64,000 bases of DNA from Iamia sp. SCSIO 61187. Lineage in GTDB: Bacteria; Actinomycetota; Acidimicrobiia; Acidimicrobiales; Iamiaceae. This document shows, piece by piece, positions 18,898 to 26,192 of the stretch. A program made the translations under genes and the position numbers. The stretch lies in the NCBI RefSeq assembly GCF_019443745.1, contig NZ_CP050948.1:2608001-2672000 (forward strand), read 5' to 3'. Within the stretch, counting starts at the first letter, position 1. Each line of letters opens with the position of its first letter. Below the pieces are notes generated by a model. The model ran no database searches, was not told where the DNA came from, and saw only the letters and a program-made list of their open reading frames with translations.

Positions 18898-18946
18898 GTT
18901 CCTGGTACCAATCGTGGATCACGGCGGCGTGATCGGTACCAAGAAC
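18898..18946. repeat. GGTACC hairpin unit B
   Basis: GTTCCTGGTACCAATC (18898-18913) and GATCGGTACCAAGAAC (18931-18946) pair at 14 of 16 positions. The unit, its loop and the flanking GGC match unit A closely, so the two arose by duplication and then diverged while mostly keeping the ability to pair. Confidence 0.65.
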
Positions 18947-19113
18947 GGCACGGAGTGGTGCCTGGAGCATGATCGGAGCACGCGTCTCGCCGACCGGGGC
19001 CAGGCGCGTGATCGGGATGGGCCGTTCGTCCGGACCGAACCCGCGTCGATCAGCGCTGGCGCACCACGCCCATCCGCGCCGCCTCCAGGCACCGCGTGAC
19101 GTCGCGACCGGTA

Positions 19114-19494
19114 TCAGCCCGGCAGGGCGTCGAGCGCAGCCGTGAGCTGGGCGGCCGCCGTGGCCGCCAGCTCGGCGAAGGCCGGGTCGGGCATCAGCTC
19201 ACGAGGGTCCACCACGCTGATCCGGGTGCCGCCGGACGGGTCGGGCTCGAGCACCACGTTGCACGGGAGGACCAGGGCGGCCGACGGGTCGAGCTGCAGC
19301 GCCTCGTGGGCGAAGGTCGGGTTGCAGGCACCCAGGATCTTGAGGGCGGGGCGGTCGACGTCGAGCTTGGCCTTCAAGGTGGCGGCGACGTCGATCTCGG
19401 TGAGGACGCCGAAGCCGTGGTCCTGCAGGGTCGCTCGGACGGCGGCCTCGGCCTGGTCGGCGGGGAGGGGGACGGTGGTCTCGATGGCGTGCAT
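19114..19494 (-). CDS. DUF302 domain protein
   Basis: 126 residues, the whole length being a DUF302 domain (KILGACNPTFAHEAL and PCNVVLE are typical). The family is small, cytosolic and of unknown function; it often sits beside metal or sulfur resistance genes. ATG 19494 has AGGAAG 8 nt upstream; a GTG at 19503 overlaps the previous stop and is an alternative. Last gene of the minus-strand CstR-controlled group. Confidence 0.82.
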   Translation of the reverse strand: MHAIETTVPLPADQAEAAVRATLQDHGFGVLTEIDVAATLKAKLDVDRPALKILGACNPTFAHEALQLDPSAALVLPCNVVLEPDPSGGTRISVVDPRELMPDPAFAELAATAAAQLTAALDALPG

Positions 19495-19499
19495 GGTGG

Positions 19500-19793
19500 T
19501 CACTTCCTGTCGACGGTCGGGGCGGGTGGTGCCTCAGCAGGTGCGGTACCCGCAGGGTCCACGGCGGGGCGCGACACCGTCGGCGGCGTCACCGCACACG
19601 AGGGAACGGCACCGCGCCCCCTCTGGACGGCGAGGAGCAGGAGGGCCGTGAGGCCACCGGCGATCCAGCCGGCGGCATCGTCGCCGACCAGCGTCGCGAC
19701 GCCGAAGGCGACCACGGTCGCCGGGAAGAGTGAGGCGGGCGACCCCGCAGGTGCCCACCTCAGCGCCGAGCACCGGTGCGGGATCCGAACCAC
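19500..19793 (-). CDS. Small hydrophobic protein, unknown function
   Basis: 97-residue frame with two adjacent hydrophobic stretches (about 24-38 and 42-54, around FPATVVAFGVATLVG and WIAGGLTALLLLAV) and a Pro/Ala-rich tail. The GTG start at 19793 overlaps the end of the CxxC gene by 34 nt, and its stop overlaps a possible start of the DUF302 gene. No family recognised. The position between two supported genes and the coding-like helices make it probable but not certain. Confidence 0.5.
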   Translation of the reverse strand: MVRIPHRCSALRWAPAGSPASLFPATVVAFGVATLVGDDAAGWIAGGLTALLLLAVQRGRGAVPSCAVTPPTVSRPAVDPAGTAPAEAPPAPTVDRK

Positions 19794-19939
19794 CGGCGCC
19801 GGGGCCGGGACGGGGTGCCGTCGGTGGCGCACTGGCAGCGCCCCTCGGGGGCGACGTCGCCGAGCACCTGCTCGACGTGGAGGCCGCAGCCGGCGTAGGT
19901 CGGACGGTGGCAGGTGGGGCACGTGACTCGTCTGCACAT
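19760..19939 (-). CDS. Small CxxC zinc-ribbon-like protein
   Basis: 59 residues. The conserved N-terminal half reads CPTCHRPTYAGCG-LHVEQVLGDV-RCQC, with two Cys pairs suited to zinc or persulfide chemistry; this short family is found across actinobacteria without a known function. The ATG at 19939 lies inside the CstR-type operator at 19938-19953, so its transcript must be leaderless or begin upstream with the repressor gene. Confidence 0.72.
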   Translation of the reverse strand: MCRRVTCPTCHRPTYAGCGLHVEQVLGDVAPEGRCQCATDGTPSRPRRRWFGSRTGARR

Positions 19940-19953
19940 ACCCCCCAGGGTAT
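19938..19953. promoter_or_regulatory. CstR/CsoR-type operator 3
   Basis: ATACCCCCCAGGGTAT, overlapping the start codon of the small CxxC gene and lying 27 bp past the end of the repressor gene. It would allow separate control of the downstream group. Confidence 0.75.
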
Positions 19954-19979
19954 CTGGCGACGACCGCCCGCGCACCCTT

Positions 19980-20249
19980 TCAGCGCAGGGTGAGGAAGAG
20001 CTCCTCCATGTCCTCCACGGTCATCCCGTCGGCGGCGGCCTCGTCGGGCTGGGCCAGGCAGTGCCGCATCCCGGCGGACATGAGCCGCAGGCCCGTGCGG
20101 TGGAGGGCGGCCTGGACGGCGGCCAGCTGGGCCACCACGTCCTTGCAGTCCGAGCCCTCGTCGATCATGCGCTGGACGCCGCGGAGCTGACCCTCGGCGC
20201 GCCGCAGGCGCTTCTGCACATCGTCGGTGACTTCGTCGGGGAACCTCAT
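19980..20249 (-). CDS. CsoR-family repressor, CstR-like persulfide sensor
   Basis: 89-residue all-helical CsoR/RcnR-family repressor. Cys35 (SDCKDVVAQ) and Cys64 (MRHCL) keep the 29-residue spacing of the CsoR/CstR dithiol. The position of the copper-ligand His (four before the second Cys) is Gly60, so copper binding as in CsoR is unlikely; the two-Cys pattern is that of CstR, which is derepressed when persulfides link the thiols. Its own promoter carries a perfect operator 12 bp before the ATG, and three further copies flank the sulfur genes. Persulfide sensing is inferred from residues plus neighbours. Confidence 0.85.
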   Translation of the reverse strand: MRFPDEVTDDVQKRLRRAEGQLRGVQRMIDEGSDCKDVVAQLAAVQAALHRTGLRLMSAGMRHCLAQPDEAAADGMTVEDMEELFLTLR

Positions 20250-20260
20250 GCCTCCAGGAT

Positions 20261-20276
20261 ATACCCCCAGGGGTAT
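20261..20276. promoter_or_regulatory. CstR/CsoR-type operator 4 (autoregulation)
   Basis: ATACCCCCAGGGGTAT, 12 bp before the repressor start codon and the exact reverse complement of operator 1. Confidence 0.82.
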
Positions 20277-20318
20277 AAATCGGCGCCGTCCGACCGCCTT
20301 CGGTCGCGACCCCGGACC

Positions 20319-21287
20319 TCACCGGGGGGTGCGCCGTCCGGCGATCGCGGCGCGGAGGTCGGCGTCGGAGGGGACCCGTCCGGCGACGACGACCTCTCCG
20401 TCGATCGCCAGCGCGGGGGTCCTCATCACCCCGGCCGAGGCGATCGCCACGGGGTCGGTGACGTGCCCCACCTCGGCGTCGACGTCGAGGTCCCGCAGGG
20501 CGAGGACGACGTGCTCCTCCAGCGTGCGGCAGCGGGCGCACCCTCTTCCCAGGATGTCGACCTTGCGGAGGATGCTGACCACCTCCTCGCGCCCGATGCT
20601 CAGGCGCTCGTCCCAGGAGAGGTCGCCGGAGGCGTCGACGAGCTCGCCGTGCAGCCGGGTCTCGAACACGAAGGGCTCGACCCACCGCTCGAGCCGCAAC
20701 CGGCCCAGCACGGCGCCGGCCACGACCGCGATGGCCAGCCCGGAGCTGACGTACAGGGCGGCCGCCTTCCACCCGAACGACCCGAAGAGCAGGACGACGG
20801 CGACCTCGTTCACCAGCGGCGCCGCGATCAGGAAGCTGAACGTGACCCCCAGGGGGACACCTGCGGTGACGAAGCCGATGAAGATCGGGACCGCGGAGCA
20901 CGAGCAGAACGGCGTCACCACGCCGAGCCCGGCGGCACCGACGTGACCGGCTCCCCGCCGTTGACCGCCCAGGAGGGCCCGCGTCCGCTCGACGGACATG
21001 AACGTGCGCAGCACGGTGACCACGAAGATCACGCCCGACAGGAGCAGCGAGATCTTGGTGACGTCGTAGAAGAAGAAGTGGACCGACGAGCCGAGACGGG
21101 ACGAGAGGTCGAGGCCGGCGGCGTCGCCCACGACCCAGTGCCAGAGCGGGGCGTTCACCCGGTAGGCCACGGCCCACGCCACGGCCGCCACCGCCACCGG
21201 GCCCCAGCGCCGGACCGCGGCCGAGCGATCGTGGCGATCCCCTTGGGGTTCACCGCTGACGGTGGGCGTGGCGTCGACGTGCTGCAC
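20319..21287 (-). CDS. Half-length permease fused to a thioredoxin-like domain
   Basis: 322 residues. The N-terminal part (30-205) is the first half of a DUF318-type permease, with helices and the signature TPFCSCSAVPIFIGF (Cys128, Cys130). The second helix bundle of such permeases is absent; instead the linker runs straight into a glutaredoxin-like domain (243-322) with Cys250 and Cys253 in ILGRGCARC and a cis-Pro in MRTPAL. The frame is continuous. The family exports metals or metalloids; the redox domain may reduce or hand over the substrate, perhaps as a homodimer. The GTG start at 21287 follows GGAGG. It lies just upstream of the CstR-like gene on the same strand and has a DosR-like box in its promoter. 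Confidence 0.75.
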   Translation of the reverse strand: MQHVDATPTVSGEPQGDRHDRSAAVRRWGPVAVAAVAWAVAYRVNAPLWHWVVGDAAGLDLSSRLGSSVHFFFYDVTKISLLLSGVIFVVTVLRTFMSVERTRALLGGQRRGAGHVGAAGLGVVTPFCSCSAVPIFIGFVTAGVPLGVTFSFLIAAPLVNEVAVVLLFGSFGWKAAALYVSSGLAIAVVAGAVLGRLRLERWVEPFVFETRLHGELVDASGDLSWDERLSIGREEVVSILRKVDILGRGCARCRTLEEHVVLALRDLDVDAEVGHVTDPVAIASAGVMRTPALAIDGEVVVAGRVPSDADLRAAIAGRRTPR

Positions 21288-21341
21288 GTGACCTCCGGAC
21301 CTCGGTCCTCCTCGATCGTCCTCCGCCACCGGGGGGCGGAC

Positions 21342-21356
21342 AGGGCCGAAGGTCAT
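21342..21356. promoter_or_regulatory. DosR/DevR-like box 1
   Basis: AGGGCCGAAGGTCAT lies between the divergent permease-thioredoxin and LLM genes, 55-75 bp from each start. The 13-base core is identical to the boxes at 31972 and 38187. Confidence 0.55.
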
Positions 21357-21404
21357 CGTCTCGGGTGATGGCCCGACGCGTGCCGCTCGACGCCGGGCGT
21401 GGCC

Positions 21405-21410
21405 TACGGT
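21405..21410 (+). promoter_or_regulatory. -10 box of a leaderless promoter
   Basis: TACGGT followed by 6 nt and the GTG at 21417; no Shine-Dalgarno is present. Confidence 0.45.
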
Positions 21411-21416
21411 GCCCCC

Positions 21417-22397
21417 GTGGCCGAGGTGCACCACGGGGCCCCGACCCTCGCCCCCCTGGCCCGGGGCTCGGTGTCGCTGCGCCTCTACCCCTGCGGCGAC
21501 CCGACACCGGCGGTGGTCGTCGACGAGCTCCGCCACCAGGCCGCGCTGGCCTCGGCCCACGGCTGGGACGGGGTGATGACCAGCGAGCACCACGGCGGCT
21601 TCGCCGGCTACCTGCCGAACCCGCTCCAGCTCGCCGGGTGGCTCCTCGACGCCATGCCCACCGGGTGGGCGGCCGCCTGCCCGCTGCTGCTGGTGCTGCG
21701 CCCGCCGGCGCTGGTGGCCGAGGAGGTCGCGTGGCTGGCGGCCGCCTTCCCCCGCCGCGTGGGCCTGGGTGTGGCCGCCGGGGCCCTGGCCCAGGACTTC
21801 GAGATCATGGGCACCACCACGGCCGAGCTGGGGCCCCGCTTCACCGCCGCCCTGGAGGCGCTGGCGCCGATGCTCGTCGGTCGCGCCCCGGGTGCCCTCT
21901 CCGGGGACCCGGCCGTGGCCGCCTGCGCGGCGACGCCGATCCCCCTGGTCAGCGCGGCGATGAGCCCGGGTGCCGTCCGCCGGGCGGCGCGGGTCGGCGC
22001 CGGCCTCCTCTTCGACTCGCTGGCCCCGGCCGAGCGCTGCCGCGTCCTCACCGACGCCTACCGGGACGCCGGCGGCACCGGCTCGGTCGTCCTGATCCGC
22101 CGGGCCTGGATCGGCGCCGCGCCCCGCGCCGCGCTCGACGCCCAGGTCGACGTCTACCGCAGCTACGCCCCCACGGCGGCCCAAGCGGGGTGGGACCAGG
22201 ACCAGCTCGTCACCGTGGACGACCCGGCCGAGGTCGCCCAGCGCCTCGCCGACGTGGCCGCCCAGGTGGGGGCCGACGCCGTCAACCTCCGCCTCACCGT
22301 GCCCGACGTGGCGCCCGAGGCCGTCCGCGAGCAGATCGGCCGCCTCGGCGACGAGGTCGTGCCCCGCCTGCGCGCCGCCCTGTCGACGGCCGTCTGA
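21417..22397 (+). CDS. LLM-class flavin-dependent oxidoreductase
   Basis: 326-residue luciferase-like monooxygenase fold. Typical segments are the ASAHGWDGVMTSEHHGG N-terminus and GLGVAAGALAQDFE in the barrel core. Such enzymes use FMN or F420. I chose the GTG at 21417 because it follows a leaderless -10 box; the GTG at 21399 is the longer alternative. The next gene starts 3 nt after its stop, so it heads an operon with two SDR genes. Confidence 0.83.
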   Translation: MAEVHHGAPTLAPLARGSVSLRLYPCGDPTPAVVVDELRHQAALASAHGWDGVMTSEHHGGFAGYLPNPLQLAGWLLDAMPTGWAAACPLLLVLRPPALVAEEVAWLAAAFPRRVGLGVAAGALAQDFEIMGTTTAELGPRFTAALEALAPMLVGRAPGALSGDPAVAACAATPIPLVSAAMSPGAVRRAARVGAGLLFDSLAPAERCRVLTDAYRDAGGTGSVVLIRRAWIGAAPRAALDAQVDVYRSYAPTAAQAGWDQDQLVTVDDPAEVAQRLADVAAQVGADAVNLRLTVPDVAPEAVREQIGRLGDEVVPRLRAALSTAV

Positions 22398-22399
22398 CC

Positions 22400-23044
22400 G
22401 TGGACGGCCCACCCGCGCTCTTCGTGGGGACCTTGGCATCGGCGCGCCTGGCCGACGCCCTCGGGGTGCGTCACGTGCTCCGCCCGCCGGCGCCACCCCC
22501 CGACCGGGGGTGGGCGCCGACGGACCACCCCCTGCTGGAGACGTGGCGGTCCGAGGTCGAGGCCGGCCCCCAGGCCGCGGGCGTGGTCGTGTGCACCTGG
22601 GCCGACCCCCCGAGCCCCGCACCGCTCGCCACCCTCGAGCCGGAGGCGTGGCGGACCCAGGTCGAGTGGCCCACATCCCTCTGGTTCACGACCGTCGTCG
22701 CCGCCGCCGGCCGCTGCCGGGACGGCGGCGCGCTCGTGGTCGTCGTCGAGCGGCCGGCGACCCTCGACGCACCGGGGCACGCCACCACGGTCGTCGTCAG
22801 CGACGGCCTGGTGAACCTGGTGCGCTCGCTCGCCGCCGTCGAGGGCGCCCGGGGGGTCCGGGTCAACGTCGTCACCACCGAGGTGCACACCGCCCCCGAC
22901 CCGCTGCTCGGGGCCGCCCCGCCGCTGTCCACCTTCCCCGGCCGCGTGGGGGTTGAGGTGGCGGGGGCCGTGCGGCTGCTGCTCTCCCCCGACGCCGTCG
23001 GCGTCACCGGCACGGCCCTCGCGGCCGACTGCGGGCGGGGATGA
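22400..23044 (+). CDS. SDR-like protein lacking the cofactor motif
   Basis: 214 residues with the C-terminal half of a short-chain dehydrogenase (SDGLVNLVRSLAAVEGARGVRVNVVTTEV and a GVTGTALAADCGRG end), but the N-terminal Rossmann glycine motif and the Tyr-x-x-x-Lys pair are not seen. It is probably a catalytically inactive partner of the intact SDR encoded immediately downstream, with which it overlaps by 4 nt; a degenerate duplicate is the other option. Confidence 0.65.
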   Translation: MDGPPALFVGTLASARLADALGVRHVLRPPAPPPDRGWAPTDHPLLETWRSEVEAGPQAAGVVVCTWADPPSPAPLATLEPEAWRTQVEWPTSLWFTTVVAAAGRCRDGGALVVVVERPATLDAPGHATTVVVSDGLVNLVRSLAAVEGARGVRVNVVTTEVHTAPDPLLGAAPPLSTFPGRVGVEVAGAVRLLLSPDAVGVTGTALAADCGRG

Positions 23045-23796
23045 TGCCGCGGTCGATCCTCGTGACGGGGGCCTCGGGCGGGATCGGACGGGGCATCGCC
23101 CTGGCCTGCGGGGCGGCGGGGTGGCGCGTGTGGATCGCGGCGCGACGAGGTCCCGAGGCCGCCGCCGTGGCCGACGAGGTGACGGCGGCCGGGGGCGAGG
23201 GGCACGCCATCGTCTGCGACGTGACCAACGACGACTCGGTGGGCGCCGCCCTCGCCGCCGCTGCGGGCGACTCCGGCGGGCTCGACGGCATCGTCCACAA
23301 CGCCACCAGCGCCTTCTCCTCCCACGCCGGACCGATCGGCGGCATCACCCTCGCCGAGCTCGACGACCACGTCGCCGTCGCCTCCCGGGGCCTGTACCTG
23401 CTGGCCCGCCACGGTCTCCCCCTCCTCGCCGCCCGCGAGGGCGCCATGGTCGTGATGACCTCGGAGGCCGGCTTCGAGGGCAAGCGGCTGCTGGCCGCCT
23501 ACGCCATGGTCAAGGCCCAGCAACGGGCCCTTGTCGCGGTGCTGGCGCGCGAGTGGGGCCCGCTCGGCGTCCGGGCCAACGCCGTCGCGCCCCTCGGGTG
23601 GTCGCCGGCGATGGCCGACGCGTTCGTGACCGACCCGGCGATGGAGCAGCGGGTCAGGGGACGGATCCCGCTCGGACGGCTCGGCGACGCCACCGACGAC
23701 ATCGGCGCCGCCGTCCGCTTCCTCCTGAGCGACGATGCCCGCTTCGTCACCGGCCAGACCCTGATGGCCGACGGCGGCAGCTGCCCGACCTCGTGA
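23041..23796 (+). CDS. Short-chain dehydrogenase/reductase
   Basis: 251 residues with an NAD(P)-binding GASGGIGRG motif near residue 10, catalytic Tyr and Lys in YAMVK, and the family end ARFVTGQTLMADGG. The start ATG overlaps the TGA of the SDR-like gene. The oxidoreductase substrate is unknown; the operon partner suggests a heteromeric SDR acting after the LLM oxidoreductase. Confidence 0.88.
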   Translation: MMPRSILVTGASGGIGRGIALACGAAGWRVWIAARRGPEAAAVADEVTAAGGEGHAIVCDVTNDDSVGAALAAAAGDSGGLDGIVHNATSAFSSHAGPIGGITLAELDDHVAVASRGLYLLARHGLPLLAAREGAMVVMTSEAGFEGKRLLAAYAMVKAQQRALVAVLAREWGPLGVRANAVAPLGWSPAMADAFVTDPAMEQRVRGRIPLGRLGDATDDIGAAVRFLLSDDARFVTGQTLMADGGSCPTS

Positions 23797-23870
23797 CCAG
23801 GCGGCCGCCGGCGGCGGCGTGACACAACGGTGACGCGCCGCCCCACCCGTCCGGGGAGCGCCCGGTCACC

Positions 23871-24344
23871 ATGAACCACATCGTCAGCCGCATGCGCACC
23901 AGACCTCGGGCCGTCCTCCTCGGCATGGCCATCCTCGCCCCATCTCTGCTGGGCTGTGGGGGTGACAGCGACCCGCCCGAGACCCAGCCGGCGCCCGACG
24001 TCTCGACCTTCGAGGCCGGCCGCTTCGAGGACCTCCCCCTCCACCCCCGCTCCGACGCCGTGGGCCCCCGCAGCGAGACCGACGGCGTGATCACCCGCAG
24101 CTTCCGCACGCGGGGTGCCACCGCCGGCGAGGTGGTCGCGTTCTACGCCGACGTGCTCCCCGACCAGGGGTGGACGGCGGTCGGCGCCATCGAGGAGACC
24201 GGCCCCGCCGCGCACCAGGGGGACTGGACCACCGATGGCTGGTCCCTCCGGGTCAGCGCCACCGATGCCGAGGGCCTCGACTTCGGCGGCGAGAGCAGCA
24301 CCGAGGTGGTGACCCAGTACAGCCTGGTCCTCACGCCCACATGA
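23871..24344 (+). CDS. Putative lipoprotein, unknown function
   Basis: 157 residues with a signal peptide and lipobox LLGC (lipid Cys29). The mature part contains a segment GEVVAFYADVLPDQGWT, resembling the small alpha-beta domain seen in many actinobacterial secreted proteins that bind the envelope. Function unknown. It is followed by the metallophosphatase gene after 45 nt. Confidence 0.72.
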   Translation: MNHIVSRMRTRPRAVLLGMAILAPSLLGCGGDSDPPETQPAPDVSTFEAGRFEDLPLHPRSDAVGPRSETDGVITRSFRTRGATAGEVVAFYADVLPDQGWTAVGAIEETGPAAHQGDWTTDGWSLRVSATDAEGLDFGGESSTEVVTQYSLVLTPT

Positions 24345-24389
24345 CCACGGCCGCGCCCCGCCGCCCCGCACCCCCGAGGGCGCACTGAG

Positions 24390-25367
24390 GTGGCGACGCC
24401 CCCGGCCGGGCCGACCCGACGCCAGGTCCTCGCCGCCGGCTTGGGGGCGGCCGGTGCGGTGGCGACCGGCGGCGCCCTCCGCGAGGCCTGGGCCCTCCTC
24501 GGGCGGGAGGACCTGATCCCGGGCGAGCCCCCGACGCTGCGGCTCGAGCCGGAGGACTGGGTCACCACCGACGACCGGCTGTCGTTCGCCGCCATCGGCG
24601 ACAGCGGGAGCGGTGGGCGCCAGGCGATGGCCGTGGCCGAGCGGATGGCCCGCACCTACGCCGTCGAGCCCTTCGGGCTGGTCGCCCTCCTGGGGGACAT
24701 CTGCTACTACGGCTCGATCGAGGACCGCTTCGAGGACGTCTTCGTCCGGCCCATGGCGCCGCTGATCGACGCCGGCGTCGAGTTCCAGCTGGCGGTGGGC
24801 AACCACGACGGCGGGCTGCACTACGGCGACGAGAGCCTCCGGGAGATCGAGGCGACCCTGGACCGGCTCGGGACGCCCGCCCGCTACCACAGCGCCACCC
24901 GCGGCCCGGTCGACCTCTTCTTCCTCGACTCCAGCGAGCCCGGCATCGCCGAGGGCGGGACGCACACCCAGCTCGAGTGGCTCGACGACATGCTGGCCAG
25001 CGCGACCAGCCGGTGGAAGGTGGTCGCCCTCCACCACCCCCTCTACTCGTCGGGTCGGCACGGGTCGACCGAGCGCCTCCAGGACCTGGTCGAGCCGATC
25101 CTGGTGCGCCACCACGTCGATCTCGTCCTCGCCGGCCACGACCACCACTACGAGCGGACCGTCCCCATCGACGGCATCACCCACGTCGTCAGCGGGGGCG
25201 GGTGCAAGACGACCGGCGTGCGACCCCGGCGGTTCACCGCCGCGGCGGCGTCCACCCTCGAGTTCGTCAAGCTCGACATCGTCGAGGATCGCCTCGTGGG
25301 GCGGGCGATCCGACCGGAGGGCGACGTCATCGACCGCTTCGAGCTACGGGCTCGCGAAGGCCGGTGA
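24390..25367 (+). CDS. Tat-exported metallophosphoesterase (purple acid phosphatase-like)
   Basis: 325 residues. A twin-arginine-type signal (TRRQVLAAGLGAAG) starts the protein. The dimetal site motifs follow in order: GDSGSG (Asp71), LLGDICYYG (Asp103), GNHD (138-140) and GHDHHYER near 249-256. The Tyr next to Asp103 suggests the purple acid phosphatase branch. It probably hydrolyses phosphate esters outside the cytoplasmic membrane. GTG start; overlaps the next membrane gene by 4 nt. Confidence 0.87.
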   Translation: MATPPAGPTRRQVLAAGLGAAGAVATGGALREAWALLGREDLIPGEPPTLRLEPEDWVTTDDRLSFAAIGDSGSGGRQAMAVAERMARTYAVEPFGLVALLGDICYYGSIEDRFEDVFVRPMAPLIDAGVEFQLAVGNHDGGLHYGDESLREIEATLDRLGTPARYHSATRGPVDLFFLDSSEPGIAEGGTHTQLEWLDDMLASATSRWKVVALHHPLYSSGRHGSTERLQDLVEPILVRHHVDLVLAGHDHHYERTVPIDGITHVVSGGGCKTTGVRPRRFTAAAASTLEFVKLDIVEDRLVGRAIRPEGDVIDRFELRAREGR

Positions 25368-25819
25368 GACGGTCGGTCACGACCACCGTCGAGGTCCTGC
25401 TCACGGGGCTCGACGCCGGGGTGATCCTCGCCCCCAGCCTGGTCCTCGCCGGCGCGGCGCAGTCCGGGGGGCTGCCCGACTCCCACGGGCTCGACCTGGT
25501 CGTGGCCAGCGCCGTCATCGCCTGCGTGCACGCCGCGGTGGTGTGGCGGCGCCTGCGGCGGGAGGTCGACGAGGCCGGGCGGGTCGTCGACGTCTGGATC
25601 GCCGCCCTCGACTCGGTGGTGATCCTGGCGTTCGGCACGACCCTCCTCCTGCTGCTCATCCTCGGCGGGTTCGCCGAGCAGCACGCCGCCCTCGTGAACG
25701 AGGGGTGGCCGGTGCTGGGCCTGTGGGTCGGGGTCCAGGCCCTGGCCGTGGCCATCTCCGAGATCAGCGGTCGGGCGGTGTTCCGGTGGCTGGAGCCTCG
25801 CTCGCCCGGTCCTCCATGA
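25364..25819 (+). CDS. Four-helix membrane protein, unknown function
   Basis: 151 residues with four predicted transmembrane helices (around VEVLLTGLDAGVILAPSLVLAG, LVVASAVIACVHAAVV, SVVILAFGTTLLLLLILGG and VLGLWVGVQALAVAIS). No family recognised. GTGA overlap with the phosphatase gene suggests it accompanies that enzyme at the membrane. Its 3' end overlaps the convergent gene on the other strand by 56 nt. Confidence 0.65.
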   Translation: MRRSVTTTVEVLLTGLDAGVILAPSLVLAGAAQSGGLPDSHGLDLVVASAVIACVHAAVVWRRLRREVDEAGRVVDVWIAALDSVVILAFGTTLLLLLILGGFAEQHAALVNEGWPVLGLWVGVQALAVAISEISGRAVFRWLEPRSPGPP

Positions 25820-26192
25820 GGGTGACCTCGGCGGAGAGGTGGTCGACGGTCGCGTCCTCGAGGCAGCCCTCCAGCTGGCGCCGGTCGGAGCGGTCGAGGG
25901 CCGGGCGCAGGGTGAAGCGGAACCGACCGGCACCCAGCTCCTCGACACCGGCGCTCGTCACCGTGGCGGCGATCTCGGCCTCGCAGTAGCCGACGAGGGG
26001 CCGGACCAGGGCCGGGAGCGCCTTGCCGGAGCCGGGCCGGTGCGACGCCTCCAGCTCGACCCGCAGCCGGCTGTCGGGGTCCTGGGTGGTGTGGCGGCTC
26101 TTGGTGGCATCGGCCAGGGCGACCAGGCCCACGGCGACGACGAGGACGGCCGCGCCGCCGGCGACGATCCGAGCGAGGAGACGGCGGGCCAC
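25764..26192 (-). CDS. Membrane-anchored protein, unknown function
   Basis: 142 residues: one N-terminal helix (IVAGGAAVLVVAVGLVALA) then a soluble domain with two Cys (GYCEAEI and EGCLEDA) that could form a disulfide outside the cell. No family recognised. Directly abuts the preceding minus-strand gene, so it belongs to the group led by the PEP-binding enzyme. Confidence 0.6.
   Translation of the reverse strand: MARRLLARIVAGGAAVLVVAVGLVALADATKSRHTTQDPDSRLRVELEASHRPGSGKALPALVRPLVGYCEAEIAATVTSAGVEELGAGRFRFTLRPALDRSDRRQLEGCLEDATVDHLSAEVTLMEDRASEAPATGTPPDR

Larger units (their letters stand above)
18741..19113. other. Intergenic region between convergent units, no gene seen
   Basis: About 370 bases between the TauE gene and the 3' end of the DUF302 gene. 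It holds two related GGTACC-centred hairpins (annotated separately) and then about 150 bases without recognisable genes. Short frames on both strands reflect the repeats and show no coding features. Confidence 0.6.

Noticed and set aside
18827-18946. CRISPR array
   Set aside because: Only two units, each an internal hairpin, with no regular spacers and no cas genes.
19017-19031. DosR-like box GGGCCGTTCGTCC
   Set aside because: It differs in the centre and lies between the 3' ends of two genes, with no promoter to control.
19980-20249. CsoR-type copper sensor
   Set aside because: The copper-ligand His is replaced by Gly and the neighbours handle sulfur, not copper, so the CstR reading is preferred.
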